Shown in pieces: positions 10,598-22,261 of a stretch of 64,000 nt of DNA. The notes beneath the pieces were generated by a model. The model saw only the letters and a program-made list of their open reading frames with translations. It was not told the origin of the DNA and did not search any database. The position numbers were made by a program, and so were the translations under genes. The first letter of the stretch is position 1. Every line of letters begins with the position of its first letter. The stretch comes from Bedellia somnulentella (Eukaryota; Arthropoda; Insecta; Lepidoptera; Bedelliidae), in the NCBI GenBank assembly GCA_963576735.1, contig OY755188.1, positions 14,372,323-14,436,322 of the forward strand, in the 5' to 3' direction.

Positions 10598-10712
10598 GTT
10601 TTTCAAGTGACTGTGAGTGATGTGGTTGAAGACCTACTACTAACCATCTTTTATTATATCATGTTTTTTTCCACTCAACTTCTAAAACTGGCCGAGTTAA
10701 TATAAATTCCAA
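10598..10712 (+). repeat. SINE-B, degenerate
   Basis: GATGTGGTTGAAGACC, then TTTTTTTCCACTCAACTTC and AACTGGCCGAG occur in family order. Confidence 0.55.
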
Positions 10713-10754
10713 TGAGTAGATAGAAGTAAGTAACGTCAATGGTCTAGTCAGTCA

Positions 10755-10865
10755 ACAACATTCATCATCATCATCATCAGCCTATAGACGTCCTCTGCCT
10801 CCCCAATGATCTCCACAACGACAGGTCCTGTGCTGCCCTCATCCATCGGCTTCCCGCAACAACAA
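10755..10865 (-). repeat. LINE 3' fragment of a different family, (ATG)n tail
   Basis: (CATCAT)n followed by AGCCTATAGACGTCCTCTGC and CATCGGCTTCCCGCAAC. Related pieces occur at about 14930, 41720-41810, 49075 and 58830. Confidence 0.5.
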
Positions 10866-10913
10866 CAATATTAACCTAAGCCAACTCATCAAATTAAACT
10901 ATATACCTACATA

Positions 10914-11162
10914 GCTGTGTTGTGTCGGCTTAGAATAGCACTACCCCATTTCTATCCGTGGGTGATCGTAAGAGGCGACTAAAGGTATAGGGACTTTTTA
11001 AGTGAATTTTGGGCGATGTGGTTGGAGACCCATCACCAAAATTATTTGTTATTTCCGGCTTTTCCCCACTCAACTTCCAAAAGTGGCTAAGGAATATCTT
11101 ATTCCAAAGCTCTGGCTACCCCTTTTAGGGATTTACAGCCGTGAGTATATGTATGTATGTAC
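10914..11162 (+). repeat. SINE-B, near full length
   Basis: It runs from GCTGTGTTGTGTCGGCTTAG to CCGTGAGTATATG(TATG)n. Confidence 0.9.
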
Positions 11163-12042
11163 CTACATAGCACAAAGTCTGTCACATCAGTATGTAGTAA
11201 TTACAATTCCAATTAGAGTAATATTGCAAACAATCGGCCGGGGGCCTACGTCATGAATACGAAATACCGTCGCTAACGACTCCCCGCCCCGCGTCCCCCG
11301 CGCGCGTGTCCCCCCCGCGCTCGCGCGGAATAACCAAGTAGCTAGGTATAGGGTTGGTATCTGTAGTTTTTGAAATTATGGGTTCGAAGATAGATGATGG
11401 GAGTTGAAAGATGTAAGATTATGGGTGGAAAGATTGATTTGTGTTGTTAGGATCGTATAATGTGGTGAGCGATAGTACCTATCTAAGTATAGAAAATGAG
11501 AACCTATGGCGTTAGGTCATTGTATTTAAACCAAGACAGATCTTACCAATGGCAGGAATAGTATGTTTATGTTCATTAATAAGATTTAGCAAGTTATCTA
11601 AAAACACACCTGGAACCTTTCATTCAAGTCAATTCAGTGCAGATCTGATTAACTATATTGGCCACTCCAAAAGCAGTACTGGTGGCAACCCTAGCTTATA
11701 GGTACGTATTGTGAAGTCAGCGTGAGATGCATTCGAAATTTGTCACTAAAACACTTTTTTGACTTTGATCAATTAGAGCAAAAGACATTTGTTGATATTT
11801 ACGTTTTTAAGGTTTTATATTCGCGGATAGGAAACATATAAATACTCATATCTGTACAGCTAGTACAAGCGACTTTTTACCTTAGTATCGTATACTGTAA
11901 CTCATTCTAACCGATATCGTGACGATAAAATAGCGCTCGTGTTAGGCCTCCTGTTATTAACTAATTAGGGGTAGCGGATAGTAGGTCTCTGGATTTTTAT
12001 GAATGTAAACAATTATTACAGTTATGATTTTCCTACCTAACT
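11163..12042. other. Intron 1 unique sequence with short GC-rich block
   Basis: A conspicuous GC-rich patch at about 11275-11335 (runs of CCCCGCGCG) stands out from AT-rich surroundings. Nothing else is recognised. Confidence 0.4.
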
Positions 12043-12172
12043 ACTCACGATCATATATTCCTGAACGGGTTGTCAGAGCCTCGAAATTAATAATTTCCCT
12101 TAGCCTTAGTCGCCTCTCACGTTTTTCGCGGGAAGAAATGGAACAGTGCTAGGTCAATACTAAACAGCGATG
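12043..12172 (-). repeat. SINE-B, degenerate with central deletion
   Basis: The 3' blocks (TACTCACGATC, GAACGGGTTGTCAGAGCC) are followed directly by the 5' blocks (TTAGTCGCCTCTCACG, GGAAGAAATGG). Confidence 0.65.
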
Positions 12173-12638
12173 TTTTTCTCAGGAACCTTATATTTTTGTG
12201 TCTTTTAAATACGATACAGAAAGGAAAATCTGATTCATATTTTTTGTAAAATGTTACATAAAAGTATGTTTTGTAATGTTACACAAAGAAAATATTTTTT
12301 TTTATTATGATAATCGTAATTTCATATGTATAAAAAGTACCCTTAAAAAACCAAAGAGCTGTCTATTTGAATTGTTATCTTTATTATAAAATATTAACAT
12401 GGTATTCTATTTACATTTAAGACTTTTTTTCTCAATGTAACACAATTTTAGGCGGTTATGATATGACAATGACCCAACAGAGCTTTTATATACACTGTAG
12501 TTACTATGGGAAGCTGCTGATATAATTTTCATATTTATATATTATAGGTCAATTTATTATAATACCTATGTATTAAAATTTTTGATTATGTTTTATTATT
12601 CATTAAAAAAATATAGCTTTTAGTTATGATATTTATTT

Positions 12639-13568
12639 TTAGCTATAATAGTACACAATTTGTTTTGAATTTACCACTTCATTTTCGGGAACCACCGGTT
12701 TTGCTTGAAAGAAAAACTCTTGGGCCTCGACTGTTTTCAGAGATTTCTTTCTATTACTTAAGTCTTTTTTATCTTCATTAAGTACTGTACTATTTTCAGT
12801 CGTAGACGTAGATTTATTATCCTTAATTTTGTTTCTTCTTTCAAGTTCATCATTAATTTTCTGCAATTCACCTATAAGTTTTTGAGCTTGTTCTCTATTG
12901 TTCGTTGGTCGGTTACCGTTTAAATTAAAGTTTCCAAAATTAGGTAATACATTAATGTTAGGATTTAAACCATTATTGTTCGGTTGTCTTATGTATCCGT
13001 TGTTAGGCATTGGGTTCCTGTTGTTTATTATGTTTAAAGAATCCAACAGACCTGCGTAAGTTTGCGAAATATCTGCAAATAAAAGTTTTTATTATTAGTG
13101 CAAAAGAAACCGTTGCAATTGTTTTGATTTACGATGTCATTGAGTTTTACGAATTTAAATGAAGGTAGAAAAATAATTATACAATGTAAATTTTTAACGA
13201 AAGCATTAGTATATATAAAAAAAAGTAGTTTGGGTTATGCATTGCTTACTTCGGAGAAATAAACGGTTATATGCACCAATATTCAGTCATCATTTAGAGT
13301 AAACTACATAGAGTAAATAGGATTACAAAGTCACGTGATGTTCAGAAGTATTAGTACCTCTGCCAACCCCTTCGGGGATATTCAGCGTGAACATTTATGT
13401 TTTGCTATGTAATAGGACTGTGAAACCGTAAACTTTATTCTTACTGTACATATTCCAACAAACATAAAACATACTTACAAAAACTTAATAAAATTAGAAT
13501 GTTTCTATTTAATACGTAGTAATTCATTTTTCACACTTACGAGTATTGAACACACTAAAACACAACAT
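12639..13568 (-). CDS. Small Asn-rich protein gene of unknown function, two exons
   Basis: The gene lies on the opposite strand within intron 1 of the homeobox gene. Proposed exons are 13541-13568 (ATG at 13566-13568, nine codons plus one base, donor GTAAGT) and 12639-13072 (acceptor TTTGCAG). They join in phase to 153 codons ending Tyr-Tyr-Tyr-Ser-TAA. An AATAAA signal (12632-12637) begins only a few bases after the stop. A TATA-like TATAAG lies at 13608-13613, at a suitable distance upstream. Residues about 17-60 are rich in Asn, Pro and Gly. Residues about 65-85 form a charged helix (AQKLIGELQKINDELERRNK), and the rest is Lys/Ser/Thr-rich. No family was recognised and no clear signal peptide was seen. 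Exon 2 is well supported; the 28-base exon 1 is an inference from phase and signals. Confidence 0.55.
13325..13412 (+). repeat. SINE-A 3' fragment
   Basis: CACGTGATGTTCAGAAGTAT, then GCCAACCCCTTCGGGGATAT, CGTGAAC and TTATG-like tail sequence. It lies within the intron of the small nested gene. Confidence 0.85.
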
Positions 13569-13607
13569 TTACAAATGCGAGCCAAAGCAATATTAATAAA
13601 TGTATAC

Positions 13608-13613
13608 TTATAT
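13608..13613 (-). promoter_or_regulatory. TATA-like box of the small nested gene
   Basis: TATAAG lies on the - strand about 40 bp upstream of the proposed ATG. Confidence 0.35.
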
Positions 13614-13744
13614 CAAATCACTATTAGTGATGATTCAAATTAACAATCACTTTCTAGACAATTAAATAATGATTAAAATAGATCAAAAAAAATTTATATT
13701 CTAATGTATTGCTTGTGCGCTAATAGTGTGCAATTTAGTATAAT

Positions 13745-14022
13745 GTATTAGGCTTTTAAAAAAATAAATCAAGAATATATACATAAATAAACATACGGAC
13801 ATATTATAGTTAGCCCCAAACTAAGTTAAACTTGTATTATGTGATACTAAACTAACTGAAGATATATTTAATATTATATAATACACATGCAAATACCATT
13901 CAAGACTAAGAAACAAACATTTATGCTCATCACATAAATGTTGCTCTCAGCAGGGATCGAACCCGTAACCTCCAGACCGAGAAGCTAGTCACCAATCCAC
14001 TCGGCCTCGTGGCGTCGTTTGA
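13745..14022 (-). repeat. SINE-G, tRNA-derived
   Basis: On the - strand, GAGGCCGAGTGGATTGG (A-box region) and GGTTACGGGTTCGATCCC (B-box region) form a tRNA-like head. It is followed by an AT-rich body and an end rich in TTTATTTATG. A shorter relative lies at 40966-41035. Confidence 0.7.
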
Positions 14023-14924
14023 CTGAATCTGATCAAGAATGTGGTTCAACTTTTATCATGAAGAGAAAATTAGCTCTCACCGTGGAATCACTAACATTGC
14101 AATACAACCGATAACTATAGAGTTATTATCATTCTCAGACTTATCAAATCCGGTCTATTAATCGCCTCACTTTTAGAATCCTGCCTTTTCAAAACATTTT
14201 CAATGTGTTGAAATATTCTGCCAACGTGGCTGTCCTCTCCTAACATCACCAATCATACCGTAAACTATTAACAATACAACTAGCAAATAATACATCCTCT
14301 TCAATCTATCCCGTCCAAATATTATTAACAATACACATAGCAAATAATGTTCCGGTATAGATACCGCCACAGTATAATGAGTGGCGCGTGGCGTGCGCGC
14401 ACCTGTCCTCTTAGCGCTAATCCACCCCTTTACAACAATGGGTCAGCCGTTTTGACAGATGAGCATTTTGGTATAAATATACGGAATTAACCGCAAAGGA
14501 ATGGGAAGCGTTTAAATTTAAGTAGCAGTAATATGTGTCGGATCCTTTTTTTGCATTTATGATTATACGATGTTTTTAAGTTTGCAAACATTCAAGAACC
14601 AAGTAAACGAGTTAATTTTAAAGTGTTTTATTAATGACATTCATGTGTAACTCGTAAGATTTGTAATTTGTAAAAAAACAGTTCAGTGCTAAGTTCAAAG
14701 AAAATATGCTGATTTTATAGAATATATTAACTTTGTTCTAAAGTCTCGGCAAATTTTCAGCAACCTTTCAAGTATAGTTGGTAAAATTATGTGAAGGGCA
14801 CGTTATCATTATAATGCATTGCCATTTTTATTATTCTTCTTTAATTGTCAAATACGATAATTTATATTTTATGAAAAAATATTTAATTTGTAATTTACTA
14901 ACGTCATGTTTAGCCAATAGACGA
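14023..14924. other. Intron 1 unique sequence
   Basis: A mixed-composition block at about 14375-14470 (AGCGCTAATCC, CAACAATGGGTCAGCC) looks less decayed than its surroundings and could be a conserved non-coding element. That is a guess from composition. Confidence 0.3.
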
Positions 14925-15570
14925 TTAGTGCTTCTTCCAAAGATCTCCACAACAAGCTCATTCACTTTTTTCCCGCAGCCTTCTACATATTAGTCAGTCC
15001 ACCTTATGGGAAACCTACCCTCACTGTTTCTTATAGTACGTGGCGGCCACTCCGTCGTCTTGGAGCACCAATAGTCGATATTGCGTGTAATTTACTTTCT
15101 CTAATTTCCGCTACGTAATTTACCCCGGTTCTTCTACGGATCTTCTCATTACGGATTCGATCAAGTAGTGAAAGTCTTAAAATAAACGTCTCCTTTGTAC
15201 TTTGAGTGCCTCAAAGCCTTCTTTAAAACTTACTGCGAAGGCATGTCTCTATGTCTAGGCTTGGCTGACACAACTCAATGGTCTTTGTCTGCGGAATTGC
15301 TGGGGTTATGAAATGACACATCTTCTTGATCGTTGCGACCTCGAGGTGAATTTGGCATTAATTACTCTATTTATATGTATAAAGACCACATTATTGTATG
15401 GTGTTTTTGACAAACAATAACAAATTCATAAGATAGATAAAAAATTCGGTTCTAGAGATATCCATATCCAACGAGATCGTTCCAACATGACTTTCGTCCT
15501 ATCCGGGTTCATTCCCATCTTAAAACTCTCTCTGATACACAAATGATATCATTGAACATTTTTCTTAGTC
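14925..15570 (-). mobile_element. Degenerate LINE, RT-region remnant
   Basis: Scattered - strand matches to lepidopteran non-LTR RT coding sequence are visible (around CGTGGCGGCCACTCCGTCGT, GAGCACCAATAGTCGATATT, and the GTTGCGACCTCGAGG region). No open frame survives. Confidence 0.4.
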
Positions 15571-15789
15571 GCAGTGATTGATTGTTATTATTTTCATCTT
15601 TGAATCTAAGATGCGTATACCTATAGTATATATTATTTAGTAAAGTAACTAAATAATAGAGAAATAAATGTAGAGCACATTTAACTGAATTTCATTAAAA
15701 TCTTTTCTAAGACTTAAATTAATAATAATGATGAAAACACATATAAAGCTAATAATAAGTATAAAATATGGCCTTTTTAAAAAAAGTTA

Positions 15790-15856
15790 ACTTATTTATG
15801 AGTTATTTATGAGTAATAATCCCCACATGAGGAATTCATGTCAAAAAACATTAAAA
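15790..15856 (+). repeat. SINE-D 3' fragment
   Basis: TTATGAGTAATAATCCCCAC, then ATGAGGAATTCATG match the family end seen at 41355. Confidence 0.65.
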
Positions 15857-16080
15857 TAAAGTTAACTTTGTTACAAAAATGATGAATTTAGCTGGGAAAA
15901 TATGTATTTTATATATACTGTACTTTACTATTTTATATCCATTGGATAATTTATAACCACTTATTCGTAAACATTTCAATCATATCTTATGTTCACGGCA
16001 ACAGAGAGAGGCCTGAGTTTCCAAGACCAAAATTAAACATTCTTCAGTATTTTATTTTTAAATTGATAGGGTACAATTTG

Positions 16081-16308
16081 CCGTGTAGTGCCGGCTTAGA
16101 ATGACGCTACCCCTTTCTACCCACGGGTGTCGTAAGAGGCGACTAAGGGTATTGGGGATTTTGGAGTTGAGTTGGAGACCCATCATCAAAAACCTTTATT
16201 TTACCATCTTTTCCCCACTCAACTTCCAAAAGTGCTTGTTTAAGTTGCTCTGGCTATCCCTTCTAGGGAAATATAGCCGTGACTTTATGTGTGTATGTAT
16301 GTATGTAC
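16081..16308 (+). repeat. SINE-B, internally shortened
   Basis: It starts GCCGTGTAGTGCCGGC and ends (TATG)n, with small deletions around the GGTTGGAGACC segment. Confidence 0.87.
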
Positions 16309-16502
16309 AATACTGTATAATAATTATATTTGGTGATGGACGTCAAACCACATCGCCCACTAAACAATTAATTAGAATCACATAAAAAAACCATCAAAAT
16401 AACAAGTTTCCACATAGACATAACTATTTCATATTTTATAAGGTTTTCGAACGCATAAATACTCATATGAATACTTTGAAGTTGCTGTGTACTGTCGGCT
16501 TT

Positions 16503-16760
16503 GCTGTGTAGTGTCGGCTTAGAATAGCACTACCCCATTTCTTCCGGTGGGTGTACGTAAAAGGCGACTAACGGTATTGGGGCTTTTAAGGGATTTTTGG
16601 GCGATACGGTTGGAGACCCATCACCAAGAACCTTTATTTCACCATCTATTCCCCATGCACCTTCCAAAAGTGGCTGAGGAATTTCTAATTCCTTAGCTCT
16701 GGCTACCCCTTTCTTGGGATTTATAGCCGTGAGTATATGTATGTATGTATGTATGTATGA
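16503..16760 (+). repeat. SINE-B, full length
   Basis: It runs from TGTGTAGTGTCGGCTTAG to a long (TATG)n tail. Confidence 0.92.
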
Positions 16761-17689
16761 ATACTTTGAAACGTCAAAATATTTTAGAATCAACAACCAG
16801 AGTAGTTTGCAAAAGTATATCCTTACAATGGCTATAAATGATGTATATCATTTTTTTTAGTGGCAAAGTAGGTAAAATTCTATACTCCAAAATAAATGTT
16901 GTACCATTAATATCCAGCATGTAAGTAAAATTTCGAATGTATAACCGATCTCACCCCACCGCGTTCGAATTAAACTTGAACGGCTCTCGACAGATGAATG
17001 AGAATGAAGGGCCACTCAATAAATGCATTTTCAATGAGTATTCACTCGACTTTTTGAAACATATTTAATGCAACTGTTTTGTACTTACTTATAAAAAGAA
17101 TTGATTATCACACTCACATCTAAAATAAACTATGCTGACTTAACAGGTGGTCCCATTTTTTGAGGATAAGAGTGACAATTTATACTAGGATTTATCATCA
17201 AGAAAAAGTTTAGTCTAACATATTTCATTAAAAATATTGAAAGGATCCGCAAGATTATCAACTATATTGTCTTACAACTCAATATTTTTTGATTGAATGA
17301 CAATTACCACTAACAGTTTTGGCACAAGAATATCATTGGAAGCTCTATAATTTTTGATACTACACCATTCAGCGTGATTATATAGAATTTGACTCTTCTG
17401 AATGTTGTAGCTTTTTATTGATTTAAATGTATTTGAATTTGTTTAGCTTTTTGGACTTTTTTCATTACAAAACACATAAATATCACTCATAATATTCGTA
17501 GTATACTTAGTAGTAGAGCCTGATTAATTTACTCAACGACGTAATTAAAACTTTATTATTTCACACAATAGAATCTCTCTTCAAAAATTTTTGAAATTAT
17601 TTGTAACTAAACATTGACACGAAATAAAATCAAAATCACTTAAGCTCATACGTGTAAGTAAAGTTATCAATCGCATTTCGCTCTTACAG
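16761..17689. other. Intron 1, AT-rich, no recognisable feature
   Basis: No coding signal or known repeat family was seen. Confidence 0.45.
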
Positions 17690-17830
17690 AATGCAACATA
17701 AAAGGGATTTGCGGGGTTCACCCCGATTAAAAATCTATTAAACTGGAACCCCAACATATGTAGTCGAACTCATCACCCCATTCACTGAGCTACAAGCGCA
17801 ATACCACCACATGAGGTCATTTCTAACTGT
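17690..17830 (-). repeat. Possible old tRNA-derived SINE
   Basis: On the - strand TAGCTCAGTGAATGG and GAGTTCGACTAC resemble A and B boxes about 25 bp apart, followed by GGGGTTCCAG. It is a single decayed copy. Confidence 0.35.
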
Positions 17831-18419
17831 GACATACAATGTATGAACTACGGGCGGCTAGCATTTTTTGAATCGAAAGTTGAAATATGTTATTTTTTAG
17901 ATAAATTTTAGTAGGTTTCGAGAACTGTATAGTATTTTTCTTTACGTGTATAAGTGTTTATTGAATTACTGTTATATTAAAAAATATATTTTTCGGCTAT
18001 TATAGACCACTGAGCAACAAAAAGTTTTTTATGGCTATATTGAACAACACTGGCTTTAAGCATTAAGGTGACATCCAATATCCTGCTGAACTAGGAATTT
18101 TCATTCGGGCATTATTGTCGTTTGATAAATAAATTTTGTCGGTACATTAATAGCTAAGGCTTCCTTATTCAAAAATACCACTAAAACAAACTTTAAATAA
18201 AAGTTGTAAATCAATGTAGCAGTTACAATAAAACAAACAAGTAAACACAGTAATTAAATTTTAAATTTAAATCAGTATAGTCATAATAAGTGCAAAATTA
18301 ACAAAATAGAGGAAAAATGTCCAAAGCTTATAAAAAACCATAAAAAATCTATAAAATAAAACATCACATTCACCAAAACAAGACATTACCCAAACATATT
18401 GGCACCAGCTCTACACCCA

Positions 18420-18560
18420 CCAACAAAACGCTACACGCGACACTATGCCACCCGACACCTCGTTCCCGCCACAGATGGTGCTTTTATGTCAATCGTCATA
18501 ATTAGGGGATTACGACCCCCTAATGACATGTTACATTGAATCTAAGCGACGCCCCGGACA
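18420..18560. promoter_or_regulatory. Candidate enhancer with palindromic homeodomain site
   Basis: A block of balanced composition contains CATAATTAGGGGATTACG immediately followed by ACCCCCTAATGACATG. This forms an inverted ATTAGGGG/CCCCTAAT arrangement with TAATTA and TAATGA cores. Paired-class homeodomains are known to bind such ATTA palindromes. Placement inside the homeobox gene's own intron makes autoregulation conceivable. This is inference only. Confidence 0.3.
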
Positions 18561-18871
18561 AATGTTCGCCTTTGTTCATCTTGGTACACTCCAAATACTG
18601 TGTACTCTTTGTTGCAATTTGCTGACATTACCGCAGTCAATGTTGATAACATCTTTTGAGGCAATTGCGATGGGTTTTCGGGTCTGGGGTATGTTTGTTA
18701 CTGTTTGATTATTGCTATGGTAAGTAAAAGACAATAAATAAAAGATTCTTTGGACATGTTTAAAACTTTTTCAAGTCAATCATAAAAATAATAGAAGTAA
18801 ATGCCTAATATTCATGTTAAATGCATGAATTCATGCATGGTAAGACATTGTTTACTAATGACAAGGTCTAA

Positions 18872-18935
18872 TCACTCACGTCACAAATTCCTTTTAGAGT
18901 AGGCAGAGTCTATTAATTTACATTTATTAAGATCC
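18872..18935 (-). repeat. LINE-C 3' fragment, degenerate
   Basis: ATCACTCACGTCACAAATTC, then TTTTAGAGTAGGCAGAGTCTAT. Confidence 0.45.
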
Positions 18936-18998
18936 CAACATATCTCTATTGCCTCCCTAATATTCGTTGCTCTTATGATAAAACCTTACTCAATTTTC

Positions 18999-20044
18999 AT
19001 AATAACATAACATAAATGTTCACGCCGAATATCCCCGAAGGGGTTGGCAGAGGTACTAATACTTTTGAACATCACATGACTTTGTCACTTGGTGTTCAGA
19101 GTACCCACGTTTTGCATGGACAGTGTACTCACGTAATAGAGGGCACGCCTTTCGCCGTTTTGTACGAATACGCTGTCACATGACTAAGTACATTTTTATT
19201 AAATATAACATACTTACATTGACAGGTATATATATCCTAGAAATTTGTAAATTCGTTCGTGAAAATCAACATTTATACACTAAAAGAAAAGATATAGACA
19301 CACCATACATACTGAGACACCCAAACAAATTGCAGATGCCGGTTACACGCCTACACATGCAGTCGTGTAACGCACACATAATGTCAATAAATGTTTACAA
19401 CAAGTTGCCCAACAAACTCAAAAGAACTTAAAATGATAAATTTCCCCAACAGTTGAAAAAACTACTTATAAAAAAATGCTATTACTCGGTAAAAGAATTC
19501 TTAAACGACGAAACATTGAAATAAATTATATTTTATTAGACTTATTCGAATAGCCATTGACCAAATAAAAATGACATTATTAATATTTACTCAAAAAATA
19601 ATAATATATATATATATATAATAAATAAAATATTTAGATTTGACATTTATAAAATTATTACTATGACATAAGTGGAATAAATCGTATTATTACTATGACT
19701 TGACATTTCTAATACTTACTATGATGGATATAATAAATAATTATTAATGACAGATTGATAAGATAATTGTTTAATCCTCTCTTCCATTTTGCTATACCCG
19801 ACAGGGTCCATAAATACTAATGTAAATGATATAACAGCTGTATACAACTTTATGGATTGCAAAAATAAATGAAATGAAATGAAATACAACTCAGCCATGT
19901 GGGTTCCCTCACTATTAACAAGCATGATAAATAAACCACAAATATGTCTTTAGAAAAGACAAATTGATGTAGGCCCAACCCGGGGTTCGAACACTAGTCA
20001 TTTACACGATAACCGGTGTTCTACCCATTGAGCTATCACGGTTG
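18999..20044 (-). repeat. SINE-A split by a LINE insertion
   Basis: 18999-19192 holds the 3' half (tail, ATATCCCCGAAGGGG hairpin, body). 19887-20044 holds the 5' half with its tRNA-like head (GGGGTTCGAACACTAG B-box region). The two halves join at GACTAAGTAC/AACTCAGCC, so the intervening 0.7 kb is a later insertion. Confidence 0.88.
19193..19886 (+). mobile_element. Non-LTR retrotransposon 3' end, (AAATG)n tail
   Basis: The + strand encodes the C-terminus of a LINE RT protein: a region like YNILTLTGIYILEICKFV, then HIMSINVYNKLPNKLK, an in-frame TAA, and then PQQLKKLLIKKCYYSVKEFL. This is the usual post-RT region of Jockey/CR1-like elements. It is 5'-truncated and ends in GAAATGAAATGAAA. It inserted inside SINE-A. 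Confidence 0.78.
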
Positions 20045-20694
20045 TTATCACGGGAGTTTCATAATAACATACAAATTAACAAAACTGAAAGTCAAATTCC
20101 ACGATGAGAATAGTTGTAGTCTTTACCATTTACTCATAATTTTCTACCGATATTCCCAACTACTCGAACAGTTTTTCTTTTCGCCAAATGAACACCTCAA
20201 AAATTCCCTTTGACGACTTAATTACATCCGCTCTGAAATGTTGGTAAAAACGTCAAACCGAAAATATGGCTTCAAAGCTTCTAAAATACTGAAAAACGAG
20301 TAGAAAAAATACTCGACCTTTAAAACGTTAAAAGGCTCCGTTTACCGCGGACGCAAACACTTAGCTCTGCTGTTAATTAATAAGTAGCAGGAATACCGTC
20401 AAAGGGAATGTATGAATACTTGTCAGGCGGGCAACATTGCTTTTAAAAGTTCCCCTCTTAAATTTGAAACTCGGAGAAACCGAAGGTAAACTGATTATGT
20501 CGCCAATATGAGTTTTTGCTGAACGTTTACACTTTGCCTTTGACTATCCCAGTATGGAGCGCAATTAGAAAACAAACTCAACCTTTCCTAGAAGCTTTCA
20601 ACAACGAAAAAATATTACTACCGGCTTTTAACGTGTTTTGGCTGTTTAAATATGAGTTTTTATTACGTTAAAAGACTTAAGAAGAGTTTTATTT
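20045..20694. other. Intron 1 unique sequence
   Basis: No repeat or gene was recognised. Confidence 0.4.
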
Positions 20695-20900
20695 TAGAAA
20701 GAAAGAAAGAAGAAAGAAAAAAGCTTTATTCAGTGCACAGGGAAATACACAACAAATAAAACGTAAAAATAAAACATAGTGTAACACAATAACAACAAAA
20801 AAAAAATAAGTAAAAAAAATAAATAAAAAAGAAGCCCTATGCAGTGAATTGGTCACTGGCTCAGCATGTTGCCACAGATGATGATGTCACCAACCGTGGC
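20695..20900 (-). repeat. LINE 3' UTR with (CTTT)n tail
   Basis: On the - strand a GCACTGAATAAAGC polyadenylation-like segment is followed by a (CTTT)n tail. The opposite end carries TGCTGAGCCAGTGACC. Related copies lie at 24302-24625, 43861-44030 and possibly 49945-50130. Confidence 0.6.
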
Positions 20901-21262
20901 GCTTTTTGAATAAAACATGGTTTACATTACTGTAGGAACAAAATTACAACAATACTGCCTCTTCTAGGAAATTATGTAACCTTAAGTTTTAATTCTGAAA
21001 CATCCTCAGTGAACTTTTAATAGTGACAAAAAATTACTTATTCTGAAACTATCTACTCTCTCACCCCTTTTTGTGATTATTGCTATATGTAAATCAACAA
21101 CTAAAATGTTTATCCATTACTTATAATATTTATTATTATAAATTTGACAGATATATTTGAACCTATTTAGTTACAGTAACCTGCTTTGTGAGTTTTGTGA
21201 CATCTTAAGTTACTGCCATACTACTCTTAGTTTAAGCCCTGGTATATTTATCTGGTAATTTA

Positions 21263-21518
21263 TCATGGTTGCTAACGGTGAGGGAAAACATCGTGAGGAA
21301 ACCCACATGGCTGAGTTGTACTTAGTCATGTGACAGCGTATTCGTACAAAACGGCGATAGGCCTGTCCCCTATCACGTGAGTACACTGTCTAAGCAAAAC
21401 GTGGGTACCTTCTCTGGAAACTAGATGGCGCTTGCCATGTGAGTTCAGGAGTATCGGTACCTCTGCCAACCCCTTCGGGGATAAACGGCGTGAACGTTTA
21501 TGTTATGTTATGTTATAT
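21263..21518 (+). repeat. SINE-A, 5'-truncated
   Basis: The body and tail are complete (GCCAACCCCTTCGGGGATAA, CGTGAACG, (TTATG)n). The tRNA-like head is missing. Confidence 0.9.
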
Positions 21519-22261
21519 TTATCTCCTTGCTTAAATCTAGTGTAAAATCGATGATTCCATGATGAAATAGAGCAGGGCATGGTCCGTTTAGTAGGCAGCA
21601 AACACTCGCAACGCAATTACAATTAAGAGCGAGGCGAGCTTCGAACTTGACCCAGGGACTGAAGATCGATCCTGTAAGCTACCCGATATGCTAATAAGAC
21701 GAAGGTTCCTTTCAGAGGACGGACGGTTAGACCGGTTTATATAAACGGTTCGGTTCAACCTGTTTATTTAAACGGTTCGCTTCGTTATATGAAAATTCCG
21801 CGCGCACTTAATCGAATTTCGAACGCAACTACTTTTAATGTTACGTTGAATATGATTCCGTTTTGGTAGCTTTGAAAAAAAACTGTTTTTCATCAGTTTT
21901 CGCTTAATATAGCCATTAAGTAATCAACTTTACAATATATTCAAATTTGATTATGATTACGTAGTCATCTCTTTTTGTATTTAAGTAGTAATTAATGTAA
22001 AAAAAGTGTTGGTGAATGTGTTAATATAATTTATTTCATCAAAGCTATTTAAAAGACATTAGAAAACATGGCACAAACGCGGCGTCTCGTTACTCGCTGA
22101 GTGCAATAATTATACCTACCTACCAAAAGCTAGTACGCACGGTTACAATACAAGTCACAAAACATGATAATCCTTTTCTTGATTATTGAAAATTGAGTGT
22201 ATTTCTACTTATGGATTAAAGACACAAAATGGTTTTAGTGGGGTGAATTAAATAACCTAAT

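Noticed and set aside
13740..14022. Gene-like tRNA locus with B box GGGTTCGATCCC
   Set aside because: It has an AT-rich body and a second partial copy at 40966-41035, as expected of a SINE.
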